The notes below the pieces were generated by a model. That model made no database searches. It was given only the letters and a program-made list of their open reading frames with translations, and had not been told where the DNA came from. Shown here one piece after another: positions 17,601-24,971 of a stretch of DNA of 64,000 nt (the stretch's first letter is position 1; every line of letters starts with the position of its first letter). The stretch comes from Desulfuromonas sp. CSMB_57 (GTDB lineage: Bacteria; Desulfobacterota; Desulfuromonadia; Desulfuromonadales; Syntrophotaleaceae). The stretch is from positions 62,001-126,000 of the forward strand of contig NZ_JAFCIY020000022.1 in NCBI RefSeq assembly GCF_020194955.2. The letters run 5' to 3'. The position numbers were made by a program, and so were the translations under genes.

Positions 17601-17992
17601 TGGCGGAACTCTACCGGGGCTTCCGCATAGGGTGTGCCCGCGGGGGCTTCTTCCGCATGCCCGACGGGGCTGTCATCGACCAGTATGAACAGCGCGCCAT
17701 CGGGTTTGGCACCCATGAGATAGAGAAACCGATAGCGGGGGTTGGACTGTCTGAGCGTCGCAAACCTGGCCTTGAGTTCCAGATATTCCGGTTTTTCCAG
17801 GTCGGAACTGTCGCCGTCAAGAGCCATGATTTGGTTGAGGGTGACGGACTTGGCGACAATTTCGGTCTGCTGGAGCAGGGCGGTGCGCAGTTCATGGTCC
17901 GCTCGCATGGTCAGCCACCAGGTGCACACCGCCCCAAGCAGGATAAGAGTGGCTTGGGCGATCGCGATGGATTTTTTCGTTTTTATCGTCAT
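11699..17992 (-). CDS. Giant membrane multi-PAS / PocR / GGDEF / EAL c-di-GMP receptor
   Basis: 2097 residues from MTIKTKKSIAIAQATL. Order (approximate residues): TM1 8-28 and an extracytoplasmic sensor; membrane segments near 195-240; a second, cache-like extracytoplasmic sensor; a TM at 517-547; a long series of PAS/PAC modules (about 550-1460); a PocR ligand-binding domain (1464-1620) with CRLCKDF and a nearby Cys; GGDEF (motif RIGGDEF near 1732, with I-site RxxD five residues before it); and EAL (MEALVRW near 1859, with ELEVTES, DDFGTGYSSL and VAEGVET). Both catalytic motif sets are intact, so it could make and/or degrade c-di-GMP. PAS copies at about 552-680 and 809-937 are nearly identical. 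It may follow the DGC gene upstream on the same strand. Confidence 0.9.
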   Translation of the reverse strand: MTIKTKKSIAIAQATLILLGAVCTWWLTMRADHELRTALLQQTEIVAKSVTLNQIMALDGDSSDLEKPEYLELKARFATLRQSNPRYRFLYLMGAKPDGALFILVDDSPVGHAEEAPAGTPYAEAPVEFRQAWHAGRPAVAGPFSDRWGTFVSACVPLRDPRTGRILALLAIDTEARTWKWEVAGKAAVPVGLTQMLLIGMLLALAALRRAETKPKPVLRRMLPPLTTMVVLLVAGAGGLLWVQYQAATSRRLDSLQAAIAGELQVDLKNHSTALATALQSMATDPRVVQAFHHADGRRLRAELQDVFDTMRQTNSLTHFTFINPDRTALLRLHQPDLKDDRIDRFTLQEAERTGKAVSGIEIGQIGDLTLRVVQPVVVQNRLLGFVELGKDLAEILHERHIQSGSHLAVVLHKKFLKQRQWEASMTHGGRHADWARLPHGAIAYASQGRLPDVFLPFADHPSVVGHDFSRTHGEVTQGSGTWRVAASPLMDAGGKEVGRLLVMTDITPDKRAFHQLATLGGSAAAVILAASLGLMILWLRRTDAGLRTQQTALRQSEQRLAATLASIGDGVISTDAAGRVVSLNRVASELTGWNETEAAGRPIEEIFHIVHAETRAVADNPATLSLRDGVSVDLANHTVLIRRDGAEYHIADSCAPIRDLSGAVIGAVLVFRDVTEAYRQRQELRDREEKYRLLVEHAVSAVALHEILLDEDGRPVDYIFLEANPAFETHTGLRTANILGRRVTEVLPGTESVFIETFGKIAVQGGSVSFEQFSSQLGRYFLIHAYQPSPGRFATVFTDITHRKQAEQALRQSEQRLAATLASIGDGVISTDSAGRVVSLNRVAAELTGWDETDAAGRPMEEIFHIVHAETRAVVDNPATLSLRDGVSVDLANHTVLIRRDGTEYHIADSCAPIRDLSGVVIGAVLVFRDVTEAYRQRQQLQEERQRLAQVLWGTGVGTWEWNVQTGETRFNERWAEMIGYSLAELAPISIATWENLLHPDDRQRTGDALERHFGGETEYYECEVRMRHRQGHWIWILDRGKVAKWTEDGQPLWMAGTHLDITDRKQAEIELRAGEERLQSVFRVAPTGIGVVKDRVFQEVNRRICEMTGYGEEELVGRSARMLYPSTEEYDRVGREKYEQISELGTGVVETRWRRRDGAIIHILLASTPLDPTDWSKGVTFTALDISARKQAEQALRENERQLSNWMGNLPGMAYRCRNDANWTMEFISEGCRALTGYSPEELQGFYIDIIHPDDRRQVWQSVQAALQARQHFQIEFRIRTAGGAERWVWEQGIGVFAEDDVAEAIEGIIIDITERKQMEKQLAESEARYRNLFENNHAVMLVIDPAAGAVVDANPAAFAWYGWRREELIHKNMADINTLTPGEIRAEMARAQRQEKGSFTFRHRRADGSVRDVEVFSGPVQVADRSLLYSIVHDVTDKKRAEEALEKRILALTRPLEESAATITFEELFNLQDIQRLQDDFAQATGVGAMIVAPDGTPITAPSNFCRLCKDFVRRTETGRANCRRSDAELGKPSERGPTIARCLSAGLWDAGAAILVDGRHLANWLVGQVRDPSHTEDQIRSYARKIGGDEERMAEAFRELPVMSRDQFTKVAQALYTLARQLSLSAYQNVQQARFIAEQKQYQEKIAALAHHDQLTGLANRTLFAERFEQASHHALRTHTRLALCVLDLDSFKAINDTHGHRLGDQLLCEVAGRLKGAVRAGDTVCRIGGDEFIILFTDLQENGAVSALIQKVLLCFEPRFKLDDTFHAISASMGIAMFPEDGRDFATLFEHADAAMYFAKESGRNNVQFFHQEINRRIQHRLTVEKELRQALLNDELEVHYQPIIRLPETRMAGMEALVRWRHPERGLIPPGEFIAVAEESNLIVSLGQRVLQHACRDMRTWHQLGLPPLPVSVNVSPRQLFQTDFPDFVARMLRYYALPPQQLELEVTESIFLESSTSVERVMNALKDIGVGLILDDFGTGYSSLSYLKRFRIDKLKIDRAFLEQVCHSQQDAILVTTIIRMAQSLGIKVVAEGVETAEQAAFLINQNCELAQGYYFGRPQPLAVIQELLGRLQRQDGLTSEEQGESSWPV
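15180..15565 (-). repeat. Internal PAS duplication, copy 2
   Basis: Nearly identical to 15951-16336 at a constant offset of 771 bp (257 codons), with only scattered substitutions. Encodes the PAS module whose core reads SIGDGVISTDSAGRVVSLNR. Confidence 0.85.
15951..16336 (-). repeat. Internal PAS duplication, copy 1
   Basis: Partner of 15180-15565. Encodes the corresponding module with SIGDGVISTDAAGRVVSLNR, immediately after the last membrane segment of the receptor. Confidence 0.85.
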
Positions 17993-18029
17993 TCCAGCAG
18001 GCTCCGGCCCAAGCGAAAGGTATTGTGTG

Positions 18030-18986
18030 TCAGATTGTGGAAGAAAAAACCTCGACCCGATCGCGACCCTGGTTCTTCGCGACATAGAGCGCCAGGTCGG
18101 CTTGTTTGATCAGTTCTTCCCGGGAAAGCTGGGGGGCATATCCGCCGACGCCGGCGCTGACCGTAATCCGATAGTCATTGCCCAGCAGGTTTCGGTCGGC
18201 CAGTTCCGAGCGGATTCGTTCGGCAAACCGGCGCGCCTCCGCGACCGTCGTGTTCGGTAACAGGGCGATGAATTCCTCCCCGCCGAACCGCGCCGAAAGA
18301 TCCGATTTGCGGCCGTGTTTTTTTAACAGTTCGGCAAAGTACTGCAGCACCCGGTCGCCGGCATCATGGCCGAAGCGATCATTGATGTGTTTGAAATGAT
18401 CCAGGTCGAACAAAACCAGGGCAAAGGATGGGTTACCGTGGGTGGCTTCCTCCAGGGTATCCTGCAGACGTTCCATGAAATAGCGGCGATTGGGCAGGTC
18501 GGTCAGCGGGTCTGTGCGGGAAATATGTTGGATTTCGCTGTAAGCCGACTGCAACTCCCGATGTTTTTGGGCCAACTGCATGTTCATGCCGGCCATTTCG
18601 TTGGTCAGTTGCGAAAGGGTGTTTAAAGCCTGGTCTTCTGAAATATTCAACCTCTCACCGCACACCAGAACGCCCTTCTCTACGGGCAGGGTCACGCAGC
18701 GGAAATAATGATTGGCGTGTTTCAGTCGCAATACCTGGGTCGGCAGGGCTGAAGGCCGGTTGCCGGGAAGGGCCAGCAGGCTGTCTCCGGGCACGGTCAG
18801 CAGATCATTGAACCGTCGGTTGTCCAGATCGATGGCGTGAGGGAAGAGGTCGGCGAAGGCCTGGTTCCAGGCTTGCAGCACCCCGGCGTCATCCAGACAG
18901 ACCAGGAAAGTGTATTGCAGGGCTCGGAACAGCGGTTCCAGGACTTCGGAGTCGGAATCGATCCATGAACCGAGATTGAATGTCAT
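18030..18986 (-). CDS. PAS-GGDEF diguanylate cyclase
   Basis: 318 residues from MTFNLGSWIDSDSEVLEPL. An N-terminal PAS-like domain (about 15-125) and a short coiled linker (LSQLTNEMAGMNMQLAQKHR) lead to a GGDEF domain with active site RFGGEEF (GGEEF at 234-238) and product-inhibition I-site RKSD five residues before it. It should make c-di-GMP from two GTP. The start codon overlaps the stop of the B12-binding gene as ATGA (4 nt), so translation is coupled. No membrane segment, so cytoplasmic. The partner gene suggests control by a cobalamin-bound sensor. Confidence 0.9.
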   Translation of the reverse strand: MTFNLGSWIDSDSEVLEPLFRALQYTFLVCLDDAGVLQAWNQAFADLFPHAIDLDNRRFNDLLTVPGDSLLALPGNRPSALPTQVLRLKHANHYFRCVTLPVEKGVLVCGERLNISEDQALNTLSQLTNEMAGMNMQLAQKHRELQSAYSEIQHISRTDPLTDLPNRRYFMERLQDTLEEATHGNPSFALVLFDLDHFKHINDRFGHDAGDRVLQYFAELLKKHGRKSDLSARFGGEEFIALLPNTTVAEARRFAERIRSELADRNLLGNDYRITVSAGVGGYAPQLSREELIKQADLALYVAKNQGRDRVEVFSSTI

Positions 18987-20080
18987 GCTCCATCCCACCA
19001 TTGTTGCAGCAGGTTGCGGGCCGCCGCACAGTTGTCGGCATAGCCATCCGCGCCCAGGGTTTGCTGCAATCGGTCGCTCAAGCGAAACACCTGGCCTCCG
19101 ACCAGGGTGCGGGGACGCTGGTCGCAAGGCAGGTTTTTGACGCCGTGGAGGATTTTTTTGACGTGGCGGAGGTTGAAGGGCATGGCGATGGACAGGGCCA
19201 GCACCTTAGGCTGTTCCGATTGCACCAGGTTCAACAAGTCTGTTCGCGGCGTGTTGGCGCCCAGAAAGACGGTTTTCCAGCCATCGAGTTCCAGGGCGTT
19301 GGCGACCATCCAGGCTCCGATTTCATGAAATTCATTGGGTGCAGCGGTGATCACCACCTTGCCTTTAAGCGTCGGCGGAGGGTTCAGCAGGGGGTAGATG
19401 GAAGCCAGCAGTCGCATGACGATGGCGGAGGCCAGATGCTCCTTGGCGACGGAAATCCGACCGGTTTCCCAGTCCCGGCCGATGCGGTACATGGCGGGCT
19501 GGATGATTTCCAGGTAGAGCCGGTCCAGGCTGCCGGATCGTTCCAGCAGGTTGCGGCTCAGGCGAAAGCACTCCTTGAAGTCGCCGTCCAGCAGGTGGCG
19601 GTAAAAAACTGCTTCATCGGAGTCGTCATCTCGGCTCTGTGCCCCCGACTCCGGATAAGGCTTGGCCAGTTCGAGGAACAGATCATGATTTTGAAGTAAA
19701 AATTCGTATATGTTCACCACGCTGCCGGCTTCTTCCGCGAGGCAACCACGCAGGGCGTCGACCCAGGCCTCGAGCTCCACCAGAAAATAATCGGCACTGA
19801 AACCGTGACTCATGTAGGCGCGGTATACCCAGGGGACCATGCGTACCAACATGTCGTAGGCCTGAAATTCGAATACGTTGGCCATGAAATCAAAATGGTA
19901 GCGGTGGTTGTCGAACATCATCTGCTGCGGGTTGCCACCCAATAGCTGCGGCAGATCGGTCCGGTCGAGAAGGGTTTGGTTCACCTGCTCGAGGAGAGCC
20001 TCGCCATGGCGCAGGTATGCGGCCAGAGCTTCAGGCGCAACCGGGGTAAGATTTTCGGTTTTGCGCAGCAGCTTCTCCAA
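18983..20080 (-). CDS. Cobalamin-binding sensor protein with Wx9EH motif
   Basis: 365 residues using TTG at 20080, chosen because AAGGAGG lies 5 nt upstream of it; a longer frame to 20098 would put that ribosome binding site inside the gene. An uncharacterised N-terminal ~170 residues are followed by the four-helix cap (about 170-230) with W204-x9-E214-H215, and a B12-binding Rossmann domain with E249-F-H251-E-I-G254. The Wx9EH and ExHxxG pairing is that of AdoCbl photoreceptors CarH/LitR (family knowledge), but no MerR HTH is present. The diguanylate cyclase overlaps its 3' end. A light- or B12-responsive partner for the cyclase is inferred. Confidence 0.82.
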   Translation of the reverse strand: MEKLLRKTENLTPVAPEALAAYLRHGEALLEQVNQTLLDRTDLPQLLGGNPQQMMFDNHRYHFDFMANVFEFQAYDMLVRMVPWVYRAYMSHGFSADYFLVELEAWVDALRGCLAEEAGSVVNIYEFLLQNHDLFLELAKPYPESGAQSRDDDSDEAVFYRHLLDGDFKECFRLSRNLLERSGSLDRLYLEIIQPAMYRIGRDWETGRISVAKEHLASAIVMRLLASIYPLLNPPPTLKGKVVITAAPNEFHEIGAWMVANALELDGWKTVFLGANTPRTDLLNLVQSEQPKVLALSIAMPFNLRHVKKILHGVKNLPCDQRPRTLVGGQVFRLSDRLQQTLGADGYADNCAAARNLLQQWWDGA

Positions 20081-20129
20081 GGAGTCCTCCTTTTGCAATC
20101 AATCAAAAATGGCAGGCGGCCAAGATTGA

Positions 20130-20158
20130 AGTTTAGCTAAATGCAAAAATAATGTCAT
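20130..20158 (-). promoter_or_regulatory. Candidate promoter of the B12-sensor/DGC operon
   Basis: Minus strand ATGACA (20158-20153), a 17-nt spacer and TAAACT (20135-20130), in an AT-rich stretch about 50 nt upstream of the TTG start. Confidence 0.4.
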
Positions 20159-20247
20159 ATTTTTTAAAATTAAAAATTATCTTTGGGATAAAACCAAGGG
20201 GCAAGGACATAGCTGGAACAATGGGGAAGGGCGGCAGGCAATATTCA

Positions 20248-20282
20248 GGGCGTCGCCGGCAAAAAAGCCACCGGCGGCGCCC
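20248..20282 (-). terminator. GC-rich hairpin after the fasciclin gene
   Basis: Twelve-base arms GGGCGTCGCCGG and CCGGCGGCGCCC surround a loop that contains six T residues on the minus strand. An alternative shorter hairpin would place those T residues as a tail. Probable but imperfect intrinsic terminator. Confidence 0.4.
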
Positions 20283-20349
20283 GCTTACAGAAGATCGACG
20301 TGCCCCGTTGCGGGGTCTCGTACCCTTGATGAGGGGGGAGATGTTGGTG

Positions 20350-20778
20350 TCAGGCCGTGGTTTCGTACCAACCGGAGTGTTGCGGCAGGAACACATTGTC
20401 AATAATGTGAATGACGCCGTTGCTGCATTCGATGTCCGGTTCGACGATGTGCGCGTTGTCGATCATGATTTCATTTTCGTCCAGATAGACCGACAGGGAT
20501 TTGCCCATTTCGGTGATCAGGGTAAATACATTGGTTGCATCAAGTTCGGCGGCGGCGCGTTTTTCGCCGACCAGGTGGTACTGCAGGATCGAAACCAACT
20601 TGTCCTTGTCGGCCAGGATGGCATCGACGTTAACCCTGTTGAAGGCCTCATCCGTGGGGGCGAAAAAGGTGAAGGCGCCCGGTTTCTTCAGGGTTTCGGT
20701 CAGGCCCGCGGCCTTGATGGCGGCGGCCAGGATTTTCATCGAGCTGTTGGCCTCGATGGTTTCCAGAATGGAGAGCAT
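20350..20778 (-). CDS. Fasciclin (FAS1) domain protein
   Basis: 142 residues forming one FAS1 domain: TFFAPTDEAFNRV (H1-type box, about 37-49), LVSILQYHLVGEK in the middle and the C-terminal IECSNGVIHIIDNVFLP (H2-type box). There is no signal peptide or membrane segment, so it is predicted cytoplasmic, unlike most secreted FAS1 proteins. AAGGAG lies 6 nt before the start. It follows the rubrerythrin gene by 90 nt on the same strand and could share its promoter. Function unknown; FAS1 domains usually mediate adhesion or protein interaction. Confidence 0.85.
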   Translation of the reverse strand: MLSILETIEANSSMKILAAAIKAAGLTETLKKPGAFTFFAPTDEAFNRVNVDAILADKDKLVSILQYHLVGEKRAAAELDATNVFTLITEMGKSLSVYLDENEIMIDNAHIVEPDIECSNGVIHIIDNVFLPQHSGWYETTA

Positions 20779-20868
20779 GAGAACTCCTTTCCCCCTTGCG
20801 GGGCTTGGATGGTTAGGGGTGGCTAGGGGTGAAAAGACGCGGTTGCCTCAGGTGCCGGCCGCGAAGGA

Positions 20869-21441
20869 TCAGTAATTTTCACCCAGCAGTTCGAAATGGG
20901 CCTGGGGATGGGCGCAGGCCGGACATTCCACCGGGGCTTCCTGGCCCTGGTGCAGATAGCCGCAATTGCGGCAGCGCCAGACAACCGCTTCATCCCGCTT
21001 GAAGACCCGGCCTTCACGGATATTGCCCAGCAGGGCCCGATAGCGCTTTTCATGCTGCTTTTCGGCCACGGCGATGGCCATGAAAATATCGGCGATATCC
21101 TTGTAGCCCTCCTCCCTGGCGATTTTGGCGAAGCCGGGATACATCTGGGTATGTTCGTAGTTCTCACCCCCCGCGGCCTCCTCCAGGTTGGTGGCGGTAT
21201 CGCCGATGATGCCGGCGGGAAAGGCCGCGCAGATTTCCACTTCACCGCCTTCCAGGAGTTTGAACAGACGCTTGGCATGTTCCTTCTCCTGGTTGGCGGT
21301 TTCCTCGAAAATGTCGGCAATCTGGACGAACCCCTCTTTTTTGGCCTGACTGGAAAAATAGGAGTAGCGGTTGCGGGCCTGGGATTCTCCGGCAAAGGCG
21401 GTCAGGATATTTTTTTCGGTCTTGCTTCCTTTGAGGCTCAT
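20869..21441 (-). CDS. Rubrerythrin
   Basis: 190 residues from [20 protein letters not shown], with AGGGAG upstream. The N-terminal ferritin-like diiron domain shows the ligand motifs in [24 protein letters not shown] and AEKQHEKRY. The C-terminal rubredoxin-like domain has two Cys pairs (CRNCGY and CPAC). This is the standard order and length. Rubrerythrin reduces hydrogen peroxide in anaerobes using electrons from rubredoxin or NAD(P)H partners. It lies near the nirBD/hcp stress block but on its own promoter. Confidence 0.93.
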   Translation of the reverse strand: MSLKGSKTEKNILTAFAGESQARNRYSYFSSQAKKEGFVQIADIFEETANQEKEHAKRLFKLLEGGEVEICAAFPAGIIGDTATNLEEAAGGENYEHTQMYPGFAKIAREEGYKDIADIFMAIAVAEKQHEKRYRALLGNIREGRVFKRDEAVVWRCRNCGYLHQGQEAPVECPACAHPQAHFELLGENY

Positions 21442-21586
21442 GACTGCTCCCTTTCTGCAGGGGTTGCGGTTGTGCGGAGTGAAAAGATGTTTAATGCAAT
21501 TTAAATGATATGGAACATTTTTCAATGGGCACGGCCTGTTTTGTCCAGCGGAATGTTCTACCTCGAGTAAAAATTTTATAGGAATA

Positions 21587-21615
21587 ATTACTATCAAGCT
21601 TTGGTCTGTTGTCAA
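21587..21615 (-). promoter_or_regulatory. Candidate rubrerythrin promoter
   Basis: Minus strand consensus TTGACA (21615-21610), a 17-nt spacer and AGTAAT (21592-21587). Predicted leader of about 140 nt. No clear PerR or Fur box was recognised. Confidence 0.45.
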
Positions 21616-21834
21616 GACCTGCTCAAGGCATTGCCTTCCTCCCTACCGCACCGCTGGTGAGTGCCGACCTTGCAATCGCCGATTTTTTTTAGGAAAGACA
21701 TCCAGGCGGCTTGGTGGAGAGGCCTGCCAGACGTCCTTACCGAGTTCCCCGCCGGCGCCGCCATCAGTCCAGCGGTGCTTAAGGACTGGAAATCAACCTT
21801 TGTTTTGTTTTTCTGTCCGGTTTTCCGCCGAAAA
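21616..21834. other. Divergent intergenic region, no gene
   Basis: Between the rubrerythrin promoter and the FNR-type box of nirBD. A short minus-strand frame exists (21612-21848) but has no domain or ribosome binding site. Confidence 0.5.
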
Positions 21835-21883
21835 TTGATCCGTATCAAAAACTGAAGGGTTCATAGCCTTTACCCTGAGAAAA
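21835..21883 (+). promoter_or_regulatory. FNR-type box and -10 of the nirBD promoter
   Basis: Perfect FNR consensus TTGATCCGTATCAA at 21835-21848 (centre 21841.5), followed by a -10 TACCCT at 21871-21876. The predicted start near 21883 puts the box at -41.5, the class II activator position. The leader to the nirBD ATG is about 140 nt and has two hairpins (GGATGG/CCATCC, and CATCCG-N7-CGGATG). The binder may be FNR or an HcpR-like relative. Confidence 0.7.
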
Positions 21884-22022
21884 AGGAGGTTTCCGGCACC
21901 AGGATGGTCGTCCGTGCCGCCATCCCTCCATCTGTTTGCATCCGGCCCGCTCGGATGGACGTTGACGAATGACTCTCAAGGCCCGGAAAGCGGTGGGCCG
22001 CAGCAAAGGGAAAGGAATTCCT

Positions 22023-24938
22023 ATGGCGGAAAATATAATTATTGTCGGCAATGGCATGGTGGGGCACCGTTTCTGCGAAGAACTGATCGAGCGGGGCCTG
22101 GCGGCAAAAAACCGGGTGATCGTCTTTGGCGGCGAACCCCGCCCTGCCTACGACCGGGTGCAGCTTTCCACCTGGTTCGCCGCGGAGAACGTGGATCTTA
22201 CCCTGCAGGATGCCGCCTGGTATCGCGACCACGGCATCGAACTCAACCTCGGCGACCCGGTGGTCGCCATCGACCGCGAAAAGCGCACCGTCACCACCGC
22301 CTCGGGACGCAGCCAGGCTTACGATAAGCTGGTGCTCGCCACCGGCTCCTCGGCCTTCATGCCGCCCATGCCGGGGATGGATCGCACCGGGGTGTTCGCC
22401 TACCGCACCATCGAGGATCTGGAGGCGATTGCCGCCTACAGCCGACAGGTATCCAGGGTCGCCGTCATCGGCGGCGGGCTGCTGGGTCTGGAAGCGGCCA
22501 AAGCCTGCATCGATCTCGGACTTAAGACCAGCGTCGTGGAGATGGCGCCCCGCCTCATGCCCCGCCAGCTCGACGACCGGGGCGCGGCGGTGTTGTGCGA
22601 AGCGATTGAACGGCTCGGCATCGAGGTCCTTACCGGCGTGGCCACCACCGGCATCGAGGGCGACGCAACGGTTACCGGCATCGGCTGCCGTGATCGCGAA
22701 GCCATCCCGGTGGAGATGGTGGTGGTGTCCGCCGGCATCGTGCCCAACGACAAGCTGGCCCGCCACTGCGGCCTGGAGGTCGGCCGGCGTGCCGGCATCG
22801 TGGTCAACGGCAACCTGCAGACCAGCGACCCACGAATCTACGCCATTGGCGAATGCGCCCTGTTCGAAGGTATGATCTACGGCCTGGTGGCTCCCGGCTA
22901 CGAGATGGCCCGGGTGGTCGCCGCCCGTTTCGACGGCGAGGAAAAGGAATTCACCGGCTTCGACATGTCCACCAAGCTCAAGCTGCTCGGCCTCGACGTG
23001 GCCTCTTTGGGCAACCCCTTCGACGACAACCCGGACAACCGGGTGGTGGAGGTGCACGACACCGTCACCGGCATCTACAAGCGCATGGTCATCGATCCCG
23101 GTGGCAAGAAGCTGCTCGGCGCCATCCTGGTGGGCGACGCCGAGCCCTACGGCATGCTGTCCCTCTACGTCAAGGGCAACAAGGATCTGCCGGAGCAGCC
23201 CCAGTCCCTGATCGTCAAGGGTGGTGCCGGCGCCGGGCCGGCCATCGACTCCCTGGAGGAAGAGGACATCATCTGCTCCTGCAACAACGTCACCTTCGGC
23301 ACCCTCTGCAACGCCATCGAGGTGCAGGAGCTGCGCACCGTGGACCAGATTTCCAAAGCCACCAAGGCCGGCACCGGCTGCGGCGGCTGCCTGCCCATGG
23401 TCAAGGCGGTGCTCAAACACCAACTGGCCAAGGCCGGCATCGAGATGGACAATGCGATCTGCGAGCATTTCCGCTATTCCCGCCAGGATCTGCTGCACAT
23501 CGTCAAGGTCAAAAAGATCCGCAGCTTCGAAGATCTGCTGAGGCAGTACGGCCAGGGCGCCGGCTGTGCGGTGTGCAAGACCACGGCGGCCTCCATTTTC
23601 GCCTCCCTCTGGCACGAGTACATCCTCGACCACGCCCATCTGCAGGACACCAACGATCGCTACCTGGGCAACATTCAACGCAACGGTACCTATTCGGTGA
23701 TCCCCCGCTCCCCCGGCGGCGAGCTCACCCCCGAGCAGTTGATCGCCATGGGCGAGGTGGCCAGGGAGTTCAACCTGTACACCAAGCTCACCGGCAGCCA
23801 GCGGGTGGCCCTGTTCGGTGTCCATCTGGAGGATCTGCCCAGGGTCTGGGCCAAACTGGGCGAAGTGGGACTGGAATCCGGCCATGCCTACGCCAAGGGA
23901 CTGCGCATGGTGAAAAGCTGCGTCGGCGACTCCTGGTGCCGCATGGGCATGGGCCCCTCCGTCGATTTCGCCATCGAACTGGAGAACCGCTACAAGGGTC
24001 TGCGCTCGCCGCACAAGCTCAAGGCGGCGGTCTCCGGTTGCACCCGCGAGTGCGCCGAGGCGATCTGCAAGGACTTTGGCCTGATCGCCACGGAAAACGG
24101 CTGGAATCTCTATGTCGGCGGCAACGGCGGCGCCTTCCCGCGCCATGCCGATCTGCTGGCCACCGACCTGGACCGTGCAACGGCCATCCGCACCATCGAC
24201 CGCTACCTGATGTACTACACCCGCACCGCCGACAAGCTGGAGCGTACCTCGACCTGGCTGGAAAACCTCGATGGCGGAGTGGAGAAGCTGAAAAAGGTCA
24301 TCATCGAAGACTCCCTCGGCATTTGCGCCGAGCTGGAAGCGGACCTGCAGCGGCACCTGGCCAAGCAGCACGACGAGTGGGCCGTCACCCTCGGCAGGCC
24401 GGAACAGTTAAAGTCATTCCGCCACTTCGCCAACGCCGACGGCAAGGATCCGGTGCAACTGGTCACCGTGCGCGGCCAGATTCGGCCGGAAATGTGGTTG
24501 AAGGAATACCCCGTGCCCGACCTGGAGCCGGAAGTGCTGGCAGGTCCCCGGGAGTGGGTCAGGCTCGGTCGGGCCTCGGCGGTGCCCGAGAACGGCGGCG
24601 CCACCTTCCGGTATGGCCACCATCAGATCGCCGTGTTCCATTTCGCCCAGCGGGGCCAGTGGTATGCCTGCCAGAATCTGTGCCCTCACAAACAGGAGAT
24701 GGTCCTCTCCCGCGGCCTGCTCGGCGATACTGCCGGCATTCCGCAGATAACCTGCCCGATGCACAAGAAGTCCTTCTCGTTGCAGGATGGAAACAGCATC
24801 AACGACGAAATCTACGCCATCCAAACCTTCGAGGTGAAGGTGGAAGGCGAGGACCTGCTCGTCAAGCTGCCCTCTCAGGCAAACCTCGACCGGCTTCATG
24901 CTTGCGACCCGGAGGCGACCTGCACCTGTTTTGCCTGA
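22023..24938 (+). CDS. nirBD: NirB-NirD fusion: NADH-dependent assimilatory/detoxifying nitrite reductase
   Basis: 971 residues from MAENIIIVGNGMVGHRFCEE, with AAGGA 6 nt upstream. In order: an FAD/NADH oxidoreductase domain (GNGMVG 8-13, VIGGGLLGLEAAK near 150); a BFD-like [2Fe-2S] region (CSCNN, GTGCGGCLP near 418-455); sulfite/nitrite reductase half-domains with siroheme/[4Fe-4S] ligands in SCVGDSWC (about 632-639) and SGCTREC (about 671-675); then a C-terminal NirD Rieske-type domain (about 855-960) with CPH and CPMH ligands intact. It would reduce nitrite to ammonium with NADH in the cytoplasm. Fusion of NirD to NirB is unusual, and retention of all four Rieske ligands contrasts with E. 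coli NirD. Confidence 0.92.
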   Translation: MAENIIIVGNGMVGHRFCEELIERGLAAKNRVIVFGGEPRPAYDRVQLSTWFAAENVDLTLQDAAWYRDHGIELNLGDPVVAIDREKRTVTTASGRSQAYDKLVLATGSSAFMPPMPGMDRTGVFAYRTIEDLEAIAAYSRQVSRVAVIGGGLLGLEAAKACIDLGLKTSVVEMAPRLMPRQLDDRGAAVLCEAIERLGIEVLTGVATTGIEGDATVTGIGCRDREAIPVEMVVVSAGIVPNDKLARHCGLEVGRRAGIVVNGNLQTSDPRIYAIGECALFEGMIYGLVAPGYEMARVVAARFDGEEKEFTGFDMSTKLKLLGLDVASLGNPFDDNPDNRVVEVHDTVTGIYKRMVIDPGGKKLLGAILVGDAEPYGMLSLYVKGNKDLPEQPQSLIVKGGAGAGPAIDSLEEEDIICSCNNVTFGTLCNAIEVQELRTVDQISKATKAGTGCGGCLPMVKAVLKHQLAKAGIEMDNAICEHFRYSRQDLLHIVKVKKIRSFEDLLRQYGQGAGCAVCKTTAASIFASLWHEYILDHAHLQDTNDRYLGNIQRNGTYSVIPRSPGGELTPEQLIAMGEVAREFNLYTKLTGSQRVALFGVHLEDLPRVWAKLGEVGLESGHAYAKGLRMVKSCVGDSWCRMGMGPSVDFAIELENRYKGLRSPHKLKAAVSGCTRECAEAICKDFGLIATENGWNLYVGGNGGAFPRHADLLATDLDRATAIRTIDRYLMYYTRTADKLERTSTWLENLDGGVEKLKKVIIEDSLGICAELEADLQRHLAKQHDEWAVTLGRPEQLKSFRHFANADGKDPVQLVTVRGQIRPEMWLKEYPVPDLEPEVLAGPREWVRLGRASAVPENGGATFRYGHHQIAVFHFAQRGQWYACQNLCPHKQEMVLSRGLLGDTAGIPQITCPMHKKSFSLQDGNSINDEIYAIQTFEVKVEGEDLLVKLPSQANLDRLHACDPEATCTCFA

Positions 24939-24971
24939 ACATGCTGGAGTTTTGATCTGTCGGAAAAATTA

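Noticed and set aside
20081-20098. Longer B12-protein start at TTG 20098
   Set aside because: The AAGGAGG ribosome binding site would lie inside the gene; TTG at 20080 is correctly spaced from it.
21612-21848. 78-codon minus-strand frame overlapping the nirBD FNR box
   Set aside because: No ribosome binding site or domain; the region is better explained as a regulatory spacer.
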